Origin: Bacteriovorax sp.
Lineage (GTDB): Bacteria > Bdellovibrionota > Bacteriovoracia > Bacteriovoracales > Bacteriovoracaceae
Direction: 5' to 3'
Assembly (NCBI GenBank): GCA_014377485.1
Contig: JACMPM010000001.1
Span: 1-47,336 of the forward strand
DNA: 47,336 nt
How positions within the stretch are numbered: the first letter of the stretch is position 1; each line of letters begins with the position of its first letter. This document shows positions 27,214 through 35,867 of this stretch, piece by piece. The notes under the pieces are model-generated. The model saw only the letters and a program-made list of their open reading frames with translations, did no database searches and had not been told where the DNA came from. The translations under genes and the position numbers were made by a program.

Positions 27214-28368
27214 ATGACTTCAAGAGTTTTAGTAGCTGACGATAGTTTAACCATTCAGAAAGTAATTGGTATAACACTAGCAAATAGTGGATATGAACTT
27301 ATCGAATGTTTAAATGAAGCTGAACTGTTCAGAAAAATTCAGTCAAATCAATTTGATCTGATTCTACTAGATTTCAATCTCTCAGATTCACATTCAGGTT
27401 ATGAACTCTCAAAGCAAATACATCACGCAATGCCTGAAGCCGCAATTATTGTGATGCTCGGAACCTTTGATACAGTTGATGAATTACAATTTGAAGCTTG
27501 TGGCATCTCTGATAAAATCGTTAAGCCTTTCGAGAGTACTAAGTTTATTAAAAAATGCCGTGATTTGCTTGAGGGGGCCCGTCCTTCAATTGCTCTTAAA
27601 AAAGAAAATACAGAAGAAGAATCTCAAGAAAATTCAACTGAAGATAAATATAGCAAATCCGATGACCTCGATCTTTGGCAAGTGGATGCTCCTCAAATGC
27701 TGTCTAGCGAATCTCATTCTGAAGAAGAGGAAGAGTTCCTGAAAGATCATTCTATGGACAGCGCTCTCGATCCCTTGAGTAGTGAAATTGAAGGATGGGG
27801 ATTTACTCCCAGCAATTCTTTGGAAGAAAAATTTCAAAAAGTTTTTCCTCCAGTTATTGAAGAAGCTTCTGATGTGAGTATAATTGACAGACTTCAATCA
27901 TCTTCACAATTTGTTAATGATGATTTTAATAAAGATGACGAAGACCTGGATGCAACTGATCCGTCATTTGAAGTACCTGAAGATTTAAACCGCAATCTCT
28001 TAAACGAAATTGAAGATGAAATTTCAGCCGAAGCTTTTTGGGCAGTCGATGAAGTGGTTCCTGTAAAATCTGAAGAAGAAGATGATATAGGTGATACTAA
28101 TCTTGATGAAGTGACTGCTGATTTAACAGAAACTTTACAAACTTTTAAAGAAAAAGAGTCTTCCAATAGTATCCAAATAGACAAGAGTATCAATCAAGAC
28201 GAACTTGTAGAAAAACTCAAAGTTGCTTTGAGACCGATGATTGAAGAAATGGTAAAAGAATTTTGCCGTCAAAGCGCTGAGAAAGTAGCTTGGGAAGTGA
28301 TTCCTGATTTAGCAGAAAATCTTATTCGCAAAGAAATTAAAGAAATTTCAGATTCAGTTCAACACTAG
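27214..28368 (+). CDS. Response regulator with long acidic linker and PopZ-like C-terminal helices
   Basis: 384 residues from ATG 27214, which has AGAGG seven bases upstream; a TTG at 27187 is rejected. The receiver domain (1-125) has Asp9/Asp10, the phosphoacceptor Asp53 in ILLDFNLSD, Thr84 and Lys104 of IVKPF. Residues about 130-315 are acidic and probably disordered. The last 70 residues contain RPMIEEMVKEFCRQ and VAWEVIPDLAENLIRKEI, an arrangement resembling the C-terminal helices of PopZ/DUF2497 proteins and of response regulators in delta-proteobacteria. There is no DNA-binding domain, so it likely acts by protein contact, perhaps at a cell pole. No histidine kinase lies nearby. The PopZ comparison is tentative. 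Confidence 0.78.
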   Translation: MTSRVLVADDSLTIQKVIGITLANSGYELIECLNEAELFRKIQSNQFDLILLDFNLSDSHSGYELSKQIHHAMPEAAIIVMLGTFDTVDELQFEACGISDKIVKPFESTKFIKKCRDLLEGARPSIALKKENTEEESQENSTEDKYSKSDDLDLWQVDAPQMLSSESHSEEEEEFLKDHSMDSALDPLSSEIEGWGFTPSNSLEEKFQKVFPPVIEEASDVSIIDRLQSSSQFVNDDFNKDDEDLDATDPSFEVPEDLNRNLLNEIEDEISAEAFWAVDEVVPVKSEEEDDIGDTNLDEVTADLTETLQTFKEKESSNSIQIDKSINQDELVEKLKVALRPMIEEMVKEFCRQSAEKVAWEVIPDLAENLIRKEIKEISDSVQH

Positions 28369-29072
28369 TTTAAAATAGTGAGCGAACTTGAAAGAAAAGA
28401 ATGAATTGTTGAATCTATATCAACTAAAGCTTCTCCGTTATCCCCAATTCCAATAAATTTGCCGATATGATCTTTTTCATCTTCGAAGATGAAAACATCC
28501 TTATTCATATGAAAACAATGCTTATTAAATGATTCTTTTAGATCCTTTGGACTTTCAAATCGTTCAAGAAGAAGATTGTTATAAAGTTCATTTGAAATTT
28601 TTTCTTGATCAAATGTTTTAAGTTCAAGCGTCTGATCAACACTTCCAAGACCGTGGCGGTAACTACTTTTTTCTGGAGCTTCAATTTTACCGAGATTGAT
28701 TCCGAGTCCGACAACTACCGTCTCTTGATCAACGTACTGGCAAAGTATTCCACCACATTTTTTTCCATCGCTAGTAAGTAAATCATTAGGCCATTTCAAA
28801 AATAAATCTTTATTAAATTTCTTTTTAAAATAGTTAATGGTGATGAGACCGATTTCAAGCGGAGTGAGAGTAGCATTCTCATTAGGTTTCAAAGTAAAAG
28901 ACATCGCTAAACTATTGGGATATGTATCCCAGCAATTTCCTCTTCTCCCGATCCCTTGAGTTTGCTCAGAACAGGAAATAAGTACGTTTTTCTGTTTAGA
29001 TTTTAGCGTTTCTAAATTATCTTTCAGATAAATTTGAGTGGAGGGAATGATATTAAAATGTTGGTGATACAT
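28365..29072 (-). CDS. birA: Biotin-protein ligase (BirA without DNA-binding domain)
   Basis: 235 residues. The catalytic-domain signatures are clear: EQTQGIGRRGNCWD for the biotinyl-AMP loop, FLKWPNDLL, KKCGGILC and VVGLGINLG. It lacks the N-terminal helix-turn-helix of E. coli BirA, so it is a monofunctional ligase that attaches biotin to the carrier protein of acetyl-CoA carboxylase and is not a repressor. NC follows GRRG where RxW is usual, a mild deviation. It converges on the response regulator with a four-base overlap. No Shine-Dalgarno sequence precedes the ATG; TATAGC sits 11 bases before it. Confidence 0.92.
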   Translation of the reverse strand: MYHQHFNIIPSTQIYLKDNLETLKSKQKNVLISCSEQTQGIGRRGNCWDTYPNSLAMSFTLKPNENATLTPLEIGLITINYFKKKFNKDLFLKWPNDLLTSDGKKCGGILCQYVDQETVVVGLGINLGKIEAPEKSSYRHGLGSVDQTLELKTFDQEKISNELYNNLLLERFESPKDLKESFNKHCFHMNKDVFIFEDEKDHIGKFIGIGDNGEALVDIDSTIHSFLSSSLTILN

Positions 29073-29148
29073 TGTTTTTAATCGCTATACAGTTTATTAT
29101 TCAATACATAAAAATTATTAAAACGAACCTTAGCGCATAGGAAAAACA

Positions 29149-29865
29149 ATGTCATTAACTTCAAGTCTTATAGTAAGAAGCAATCCAAGAACCATAAAAT
29201 ACACAATAAACCCAAATCCTTACGCGAAAGGCTCTGTCATTGTTGAATGTGGAAATACAAAAGTTTATGTAACAGTTACAGTCGATGACGGCGTTCCTCC
29301 ATTTCTAAAAGGCAAAGGGGAAGGCTGGCTAACTGCTGAATACTCGATGCTTCCTTCTGCCACTCATTCACGCAATAAACGCGAAAGAAATGGACCTAGC
29401 GGGAGGACTCAAGAGATCCAACGTTTAATTGGTCGTTCACTTCGCTCAATTATCGATTTAAAAAAAATCGGTGAACGCACAGTTCAAATTGACTGCGATG
29501 TTATGGTAGCTGATGGCGGAACTCGTACTACATCTATTTCTGGTGCTTATGTAGCGCTGGCAATAGCGATGAAAAAATTAATGAACGAAGGGGCGATCAA
29601 AGAAAATCCGCTTAGCGAACAACTAGCGGCCATCAGTGTTGGTGTGACTAAAGATGGAAAAATTATTGCAGATCTTAACTACGAAGAAGACTCGAGTTGT
29701 GCAACTGATATGAATATCGTTATGACAAAATCAGGAAAATTTGTTGAAGTTCAAGGAACAGCTGAAGGTCATCCTTTTTCCCATGAAGAATTAATGGCGT
29801 TACTTGATTGTGCTAAAACTTGCATGGATACGGTTTTTGCAAAACAAACAGAAGCGCTTCAATGA
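29149..29865 (+). CDS. rph: Ribonuclease PH
   Basis: 238 residues, the standard length. RNase PH trims the 3' ends of tRNA precursors using phosphate. Signatures seen include GWLTAEYSMLPSATHSR, the phosphate-site GRTQEIQRLIGRSLR and the catalytic DCDVMVADGGTRTTSISGA. ATAGGAAAA precedes the ATG. The next gene, rdgB, starts within its stop codon (ATGA), a common pairing of these two genes in bacteria. A tRNA gene lies further downstream. Confidence 0.96.
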   Translation: MSLTSSLIVRSNPRTIKYTINPNPYAKGSVIVECGNTKVYVTVTVDDGVPPFLKGKGEGWLTAEYSMLPSATHSRNKRERNGPSGRTQEIQRLIGRSLRSIIDLKKIGERTVQIDCDVMVADGGTRTTSISGAYVALAIAMKKLMNEGAIKENPLSEQLAAISVGVTKDGKIIADLNYEEDSSCATDMNIVMTKSGKFVEVQGTAEGHPFSHEELMALLDCAKTCMDTVFAKQTEALQ

Positions 29866-30443
29866 TCGAACTCATTTTAGCTTCTAGCAATACTCATAAA
29901 GCAGAAGAATTTTCAGAACTTTTTGATTCAAAAATAGTAATAGTGCGGCCAGCTACGAAGAAGCTTGATGTAGTAGAAGATGGGCTAAGCTATTTCGAAA
30001 ATGCTCTGCTTAAGGCCCAGGCTTATTATAAAGAATTCAAAACTCCAGTCCTCGCTGATGACTCAGGTTTAAATGTCCAAGCCCTCTCAGAGGAGCTAGG
30101 CATACACTCTGCTCGTTTTGGTGGAGACGGTTTAACCGATAAAGAGCGTGCACTTCTTTTACTAAAAAAAATGGAAGGTAAAAGTGATCGCGAAGCTTAT
30201 TTTACATGCGTTTTATGTGTGTATTTAAATGAAAAAGAGATTTTTTATTTTGAAGGACGAATGAATGGCCAAGTGGGTTATACATATCGTGGCGAAGGTG
30301 GATTTGGTTACGATCCAGCTTTCATTCCTACTGATGGAGGAGGAGAACTGACAGTTGCCGAGCTTAGTGAATGGAAAAACAAGAACTCACACCGGGCCAT
30401 GGCCACGGGACTGGCCCAAAAGTTTTTCTCACAGAGAAGTTAA
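29862..30443 (+). CDS. rdgB: XTP/dITP diphosphatase (RdgB/HAM1)
   Basis: 193 residues from the ATG at 29862, which overlaps the rph stop as ATGA; a start at 29820 would add a spurious tail. The family's motifs are all there: LASSNTHKAEEF at the N-terminus, LADDSGLNVQAL, SARFGG, GFGYDPAFIP and the C-terminal SHRAMA. The enzyme hydrolyses non-canonical purine triphosphates such as dITP and XTP to monophosphates, keeping them out of DNA. There is no strong ribosome site, consistent with re-initiation after rph. Confidence 0.95.
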   Translation: MIELILASSNTHKAEEFSELFDSKIVIVRPATKKLDVVEDGLSYFENALLKAQAYYKEFKTPVLADDSGLNVQALSEELGIHSARFGGDGLTDKERALLLLKKMEGKSDREAYFTCVLCVYLNEKEIFYFEGRMNGQVGYTYRGEGGFGYDPAFIPTDGGGELTVAELSEWKNKNSHRAMATGLAQKFFSQRS

Positions 30444-30449
30444 AATCCG

Positions 30450-30478
30450 TTGCCAATCGATCATTTTTAAACTATAAA
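30450..30478 (+). promoter_or_regulatory. Promoter of the tRNA-Pro gene
   Basis: TTGCCA at 30450-30455, a 17-base spacer and TATAAA at 30473-30478 make a strong sigma-70 promoter directly after the rdgB stop. Transcription would begin near 30485, about 24 bases before the mature tRNA. Confidence 0.6.
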
Positions 30479-30508
30479 AGTGAACTATCTTTTTGATTTC
30501 TTTTTTGT

Positions 30509-30585
30509 CGGAGCGTAGCGCAGTTTGGTAGCGCATCTGCTTTGGGAGCAGAGGGTCGGAGGTTCGAATCCTCTCGCTCCGACCA
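30509..30585 (+). tRNA. tRNA-Pro (anticodon TGG)
   Basis: A complete 77-base cloverleaf. The acceptor stem pairs CGGAGCG (30509-30515) with CGCTCCG (30575-30581), followed by encoded ACCA. The anticodon stem TCTGC/GCAGA encloses loop TTTGGGA, with anticodon TGG at 30543-30545. The T arm contains GGTTCGAATCC. A good promoter lies just upstream. After it, 30586-30878 holds no gene; it is rich in CTCTT-like pyrimidine runs and contains the presumed smc promoter and the AAGGA ribosome site of smc. Confidence 0.97.
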
Positions 30586-30878
30586 TTTAAGAATCATTTT
30601 GATCTCCAGCTTCAGTAATCAATTCAAATACACCATTCTAAAATCGTAAAAATTAAATCTCTCCGCCTGAAATTCTTAATAGTGACCATTCTGTTTCAAT
30701 CCTTCGAACCTCTTTAACAATAACTCTTCAAAAATCAGACTTTTCCCTCTGAAAATGGCTCTCTTACATTCTCTTAACTCACTACTTTTGTCGTGTACTC
30801 TTCGAATCATTTATGTCAAATTTATGAGGCTTTCACAGAGACACACAATATAAACAACACACAGCAAAGGACGCGCTT

Positions 30879-33800
30879 GTGAAGTTAAAAAGACTTATTC
30901 TCCATGGTTTTAAATCTTTTAAAGATCGCACGATAATTCATTTCGATGAAGGAATCACTGGGATCGTAGGCCCGAACGGTTGTGGTAAATCCAACGTCGT
31001 TGATGCCCTTTTTTGGGTAATGGGCGAGCAGTCAGCAAAGCACTTACGTGGTGCAAACATGAAAGATTTAATCTTTGCTGGTTCTTCAAAATACACTCCA
31101 GCGGCATTCGCTGAAGTTTCTTTAGTGCTTGAAAACGATGAGGGAAAACATATCCACATTGGTCATCAAGTTAGTTCTCCAACCGAAATTCAATTAACAA
31201 GAAAACTTTATCGCAATGGTGAAACTGAATACCGAATTAACGATGTACCTTGTCGTCTTCGCGATATCCAGGAAGTTTTCATGGATACCGGTGCCGGTGC
31301 AAAATCTTATTCTATTATTGCCCAAGGTGAGATCAACCGTTTAGTGCAAGCTAAACCAGAAGAGCGCCGAGTAATGATCGAAGAAGTTGCCGGGATCACA
31401 AAATTTAAAGTGAGAAAAAGAGAGTCGCTTAAAAAAATTGAGCAGACGGAGCAAAACCTTGCACGCTTGAATGATCTTCAGCAAGAAATCGAGAAAAATT
31501 TAAAAGCACTTGAGAAGCAAGCCGAGAAAGCTGAACGGGCGCGTGATTTAAAAGAAAAAGTTCAAAGATACGATCTTGTCGTCCATGCTCATAAAGAATT
31601 TGATCTTCTTAAAACTTTCAAAGACGGAAAGAGCATTGTCGATGCTAGATCAGAAGAAAATGAAAACTTTTTTAGTCGCAAAAATGTTATTGAAATTGGT
31701 CTTGAAGAAGAGCGCTTTCGTAAAGATGACGAAACTTCACGAATTGATGAACTTCAAAAAGAATTCAATATTATTTCAAAAGAGCTAGCAGCAAGTGAAG
31801 AGCGTTTAGTTTACTTATGTAAAACTCAATCAGAAAAAGAAAAATTGATTGAAACTCGCGAAGCTGAAATCGTATCAGTTAATCTTGAACTAACTGGGCG
31901 CTTAGAAAAGTTAGAAGGATTACAAACGGAACTAGATACTTGGGAGCGCAAAGGTGAAGAAGACAACGACTTTGCTTTATTAGAAGAAAGAGTTGAACAC
32001 CTAAAAGAAGAATTGGATTTTAAAACTCAAAGCTTCAATGACCTCAAAGAAGAAATTGAAAAAGAGAAAGAAGCTTTCAATAAGATCGATCTAGATCTTT
32101 TCAGAAACACTTCACGCTTGGAAGAATATGCAGCTCAGTTACAAGATTTAACAAAAGAAATTGAAGCGCTAGAAGCTCAATATTCTGGAGTTAATACTCA
32201 GATCGTAAGTGAGAGAGACGCAGTTACTTCTGCTGAAAAAGTGTCTACTGAATTAAAAGAAAAAGAAATGATTTTACGTGGTCACATCGAAGAAGCGACT
32301 ATTAAAGTTAGAGAGCAAGAACAAAGTTTTGCCATAAAATCAAAAACACTTATTCAGTCGGATTCTAAACTTCAGTCATTGATTGAAGTGAATAAGTCGC
32401 TTGAAGGAAAAAAAGAAGGGATCTCAGCGTTCTTGAAAGAAAACGCAGAGGGATTTTCTCTTTTAGGAAATCTTGTAAAGTGTGATGAAAAATACACAAA
32501 AGCAGTTCAGTTTTTGTTGGCTGAATTTTTAGAAACATTAGTAGCGACAGCGGATGCAGATAGCGATTTGTTTTCTTGGATTGAAAAAAACGAAAAGAAT
32601 CTTGATTATCTGAAAATGGTAAACACGGAAAAACTTTCTAGCGAGACAGTGGCACGCATGAAAATGTCTCTTGGTGATGATCTCGTATCATTAACTGATA
32701 TTCTTGAAATGAATTCAGAACTTAAAAACAAAATGGCTTCTTTCTTAGATGGTTATTTTGTAGCATCAGAATTAAATGGTGACGTGATGACTTCATTATC
32801 TGCTGAAATCCGTTTTAAAGCGGTTGCAAGCTTAAACGGGACTCGTAAAATAACTAACCTCAATGGCGCCAAGCTTATTTCTATTCAGGCATCAACTGAT
32901 GAAGCTCAAGGATTTGTTGCCCGTAATAATTTAATTGAAGAATTAAAAGCAACAACAACTTTGCTTACAGCTGAAGTGCAAATTCTTGAAACTAACTCAA
33001 CAGCTGAACGTGCTTCGCTAGAAGCCAAAAAAGCAGAGTTTGATGTGTTACGTGATCAAGTTGCAGAGGCACGCGCAACATTCTCTGCCAAGAAATCTGC
33101 ATTAGACGCAAAACTTTCTAACTTTGAATCTGGATTTACACGTCTGGAAATCTTAAAAAATAGAAAGCAAGAAATTTCAAAATCTCGCCTGGACATGATT
33201 GAGTCAGAAGAAACATTATCTCGTAAAAAAGAAGAATTGACTTCTACCCTGTCTGATAAGTCTTCTCGTTTTGATGAGATTCAAGAAGAAGTTGAAATCC
33301 AAAAATCGTCATTCGAAGACGAAAGAGCTGAACTTTTACAAAAACAAGTTGAAGCTCGCTCATTTGAATCAACACTTAAGAGTTTAAACTCTCAAATTGA
33401 AGATTTAAACGGCCAGATTGAGCGTCTAAATCAACGTCTTGAATCTAATATTGCTTTGGTGGCCAACTACAATACTGAAATAGATCAGATCATAATTGAG
33501 CTGGAAGAACTTGAAGCTTCTAACAAAGAAACGTCTATTGTTTTAAGTGATAAAGAAGATGTCTTGAACCTACTCAAAGACAGCCTTGGACAACTTCTAC
33601 TTTCAATGAAAGATCGTGAAGACGAAGTTAAAACGATTACTGCTTCGATTAATAAAAATCAAAGAGAAATCGTTGAACTTGAAGTTAAGCTATCTCAATA
33701 TGTTATTGAAGAAGAGCAGAACGTTCGCAATATTTTTGAAAAATATCAAATTGATCTTCGTAATACTCTTGGAGGATTTTTATCTTACAGCGAATCTGAT

Positions 33801-34553
33801 TACCAGGAACTTAAAGATGTTAATTCAATGTTCTGGATGGAGTCTGAAGTTGGTTTAAAAGAAATTGATAAGAAAGATTTTGAATTCGTTCGTCGTTATG
33901 GCCAAGACCTAAAAGAATGTAACGATAAACTAAAAAATTATAAGCTTGAATTTGGTCGCCTTGGCGATATTAACTGGCAAGCGATTGAAGATTACGATCG
34001 TCAAAAATTACGTGCTGACTTCCTTCGCGTTCAAGAAATTGAACTCAAATCTTCACTTGAAGATCTTCAAAAAGCGATTGCTCATATCGACGAAAAATCT
34101 AAAGCTCGCTTTCAGGCAGCTTACGATGAAGTAAATATGCGCTTCCAGAAAGTGTTTCCAATTATTTTTGGCGGTGGAAGTGCCGATCTTAAAATTGTTG
34201 GGGATATTAACGATGCTGAATGCGGAATTGATATTGTTGCTCAACCACCTGGAAAGAAAATGCAAAATATAAACTTGATGTCAGGTGGTGAAAAAGCCAT
34301 GACTGCCGTAAGTTTAATTTTCTCAATCTTCCTAGTTAAGCCTTCGCCTTTTTGTTTATTAGATGAGGTAGATGCACCCCTTGATGATGCCAACGTTGGA
34401 CGCTTTAATGAGCTTTTAAGAGAGATGAGTTCAGATTCTCAGTTTATTCTTATCACTCATAATAAAAAGACCATGGAGCTCAACGACACTCTGTACGGCG
34501 TTACTATGCAAGAGCCGGGTGTTTCTAAAGCAGTATCAGTTCAATTACACTAA
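30879..34553 (+). CDS. smc: SMC chromosome partition protein
   Basis: 1224 residues from a GTG start with AAAGGA about seven bases upstream. The ATPase head halves lie at the ends: Walker A GPNGCGKSN near 31-39, and C-terminal signature LMSGGEKAMTAVSL followed by Walker B FCLLDEVDAPLDDA. Between are two long coiled coils (about 170-495 and 680-1030) split by a hinge at about 500-670 (ISAFLKENAEGFSLLG onwards). SMC dimers with ScpA/ScpB compact and separate chromosomes; neither partner is in this window. The gene seems monocistronic, with a strong terminator after it. Confidence 0.97.
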   Translation: MKLKRLILHGFKSFKDRTIIHFDEGITGIVGPNGCGKSNVVDALFWVMGEQSAKHLRGANMKDLIFAGSSKYTPAAFAEVSLVLENDEGKHIHIGHQVSSPTEIQLTRKLYRNGETEYRINDVPCRLRDIQEVFMDTGAGAKSYSIIAQGEINRLVQAKPEERRVMIEEVAGITKFKVRKRESLKKIEQTEQNLARLNDLQQEIEKNLKALEKQAEKAERARDLKEKVQRYDLVVHAHKEFDLLKTFKDGKSIVDARSEENENFFSRKNVIEIGLEEERFRKDDETSRIDELQKEFNIISKELAASEERLVYLCKTQSEKEKLIETREAEIVSVNLELTGRLEKLEGLQTELDTWERKGEEDNDFALLEERVEHLKEELDFKTQSFNDLKEEIEKEKEAFNKIDLDLFRNTSRLEEYAAQLQDLTKEIEALEAQYSGVNTQIVSERDAVTSAEKVSTELKEKEMILRGHIEEATIKVREQEQSFAIKSKTLIQSDSKLQSLIEVNKSLEGKKEGISAFLKENAEGFSLLGNLVKCDEKYTKAVQFLLAEFLETLVATADADSDLFSWIEKNEKNLDYLKMVNTEKLSSETVARMKMSLGDDLVSLTDILEMNSELKNKMASFLDGYFVASELNGDVMTSLSAEIRFKAVASLNGTRKITNLNGAKLISIQASTDEAQGFVARNNLIEELKATTTLLTAEVQILETNSTAERASLEAKKAEFDVLRDQVAEARATFSAKKSALDAKLSNFESGFTRLEILKNRKQEISKSRLDMIESEETLSRKKEELTSTLSDKSSRFDEIQEEVEIQKSSFEDERAELLQKQVEARSFESTLKSLNSQIEDLNGQIERLNQRLESNIALVANYNTEIDQIIIELEELEASNKETSIVLSDKEDVLNLLKDSLGQLLLSMKDREDEVKTITASINKNQREIVELEVKLSQYVIEEEQNVRNIFEKYQIDLRNTLGGFLSYSESDYQELKDVNSMFWMESEVGLKEIDKKDFEFVRRYGQDLKECNDKLKNYKLEFGRLGDINWQAIEDYDRQKLRADFLRVQEIELKSSLEDLQKAIAHIDEKSKARFQAAYDEVNMRFQKVFPIIFGGGSADLKIVGDINDAECGIDIVAQPPGKKMQNINLMSGGEKAMTAVSLIFSIFLVKPSPFCLLDEVDAPLDDANVGRFNELLREMSSDSQFILITHNKKTMELNDTLYGVTMQEPGVSKAVSVQLH

Positions 34554-34562
34554 AATAAATTT

Positions 34563-34591
34563 AAAAAAGGCTCCTTCGGGAGCCTTTTTTT
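34563..34591 (+). terminator. Rho-independent terminator after smc
   Basis: Perfect stem AAAAAAGGCTCC (34563-34574) with GGAGCCTTTTTT, closed by a TTCG tetraloop and ending in a run of seven T. It begins ten bases past the smc stop codon, and the next gene has its ribosome site just after it. Confidence 0.93.
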
Positions 34592-34612
34592 GTTTCTTGA
34601 GGAGAATTATAG

Positions 34613-35077
34613 ATGAAAAAAATATTACTCTTAGTTATGCTTTTAACTTCTTGGTCAATAAGTGCTCAAACCACTTTTTCTGCAACCCTCATTAAAAATG
34701 GAACCTATCTATTAATTCATTTGTCTGATGATCATCTTATTCCTCCGTTTGAAGCTGGAGAGTTGTGGAAAATCTTGAAGGGAAATGAGCAGCTGAAAAT
34801 GATTAATGAAAAAGAATTGAAAATTAATTGCAATGCTTTCACTAATCAAACAGAAGATATTATCGGAGAATGTACAATCTTGATGCCGTATAACTTATTT
34901 CAAAAAATCGATAATGAAATGGTTTTTAAAGCAACAGGTAATACTGCCACCAGGCTAAATCGTTATTTCATCGACAGTGCTTATCTTTCAATTCAAAGAA
35001 ATCAAGTTTACCTTTCCTCTTACAATACCAGAAGATTGTTTTTCCTTGGTATTACTGAAAATCTTATACAAAAGTAA
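34613..35077 (+). CDS. Small exported protein of unknown function
   Basis: 154 residues. MKKILLLVMLLTSWSISAQ is a clear signal peptide, so the mature protein of about 135 residues is periplasmic or secreted. It is mixed alpha/beta, with two cysteines about 30 residues apart (NCNAF and GECTI) that may form a disulfide. GAGGAG sits well before the ATG. The next gene, a membrane VOC-type protein, starts three bases after its stop, so the two are co-transcribed. No family recognised. Confidence 0.7.
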   Translation: MKKILLLVMLLTSWSISAQTTFSATLIKNGTYLLIHLSDDHLIPPFEAGELWKILKGNEQLKMINEKELKINCNAFTNQTEDIIGECTILMPYNLFQKIDNEMVFKATGNTATRLNRYFIDSAYLSIQRNQVYLSSYNTRRLFFLGITENLIQK

Positions 35078-35080
35078 TCT

Positions 35081-35785
35081 ATGAAAAGTCATTTATGGTT
35101 TAGAAGAAAAACTTATGGTTGGGGCTGGACTCCAATCACTTGGCAAGGCTGGGCAGTTACTGCTTTGTGCCTGGTCATTCCTTTAAGTATAAAATTAATT
35201 ACAAAGTCTTTGGAATTATCCAAGAATGAACAAAACTTTTTTGTATTTGCGACACTTCCATTAGTTGTCGTTGCTCTGGTTTTTGTTTGTCTTCGTTATG
35301 GAGAGAAACCAAGATGGCAATGGGGAATTAAGACAACAAAACTTTCTCATATCGAACTTTCTGTTTCAAATTATCGTGAAAGCATTATTTTTTATGATCT
35401 CATTCTACTTTCATTAGGGTGGGAACGTTTAGTTACTCGAACTGAACATACCACTTATTCGGATGGAACTTTAAAAATTGTTTTATGTCCGGTGGAAGAA
35501 GAATATTTGAAAGATGGGTATCACCGAAAACGCATAGGCCTTAACCACCTGGCTTTTTATACCAAGACAAAAGAACTTGTTGATCAGTTTCACAAAGAAA
35601 TTCTATTGGCCAACAATATCCCCGTACTTTATGAAAAGTGTCCAAGTGGAGATAGTAATTATTATTCAGTTTATTTTGAAGATCCAGATCGTATAAAATT
35701 GGAAGTTGTCTTTGCTCCTCATTACTGTGAGAAAGCCTATTGGCCTAATACAGTCGAAAATACTTACGATCCTTATCAGCCTTAA
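35081..35785 (+). CDS. Membrane protein fused to a VOC/glyoxalase-type domain
   Basis: 234 residues in two parts. Residues 1-85 hold a Trp/Gly-rich start (RKTYGWGWTPITWQGW) and two membrane helices (about 22-42 and 50-70), like small inner-membrane proteins of unknown role. From about 88 a vicinal-oxygen-chelate domain begins: KLSHIELSVSNYRESIIFYD, LNHLAFYTKTKELVDQF and YFEDPDRIKLEVVFAP. His in the first and third strand segments and Glu in the last match three of the metal-ligand positions of glyoxalase/dioxygenase enzymes. Such enzymes are normally soluble; tethering to the membrane is unusual. The reaction is unknown. It follows an exported protein gene by three bases. Confidence 0.78.
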   Translation: MKSHLWFRRKTYGWGWTPITWQGWAVTALCLVIPLSIKLITKSLELSKNEQNFFVFATLPLVVVALVFVCLRYGEKPRWQWGIKTTKLSHIELSVSNYRESIIFYDLILLSLGWERLVTRTEHTTYSDGTLKIVLCPVEEEYLKDGYHRKRIGLNHLAFYTKTKELVDQFHKEILLANNIPVLYEKCPSGDSNYYSVYFEDPDRIKLEVVFAPHYCEKAYWPNTVENTYDPYQP

Positions 35786-35867
35786 TAGAATTTATGATCA
35801 CTAGAATTCGAGATTTTTATTATAATGTTCGAGTTATGATCGTGCTGAGAAATTTTATACTGAAATA

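Noticed and set aside
33616-34134. Extra plus-strand frames inside smc
   Set aside because: Lysine/leucine-rich frames caused by AT-rich coiled-coil codons; no start signals and the smc frame is intact.
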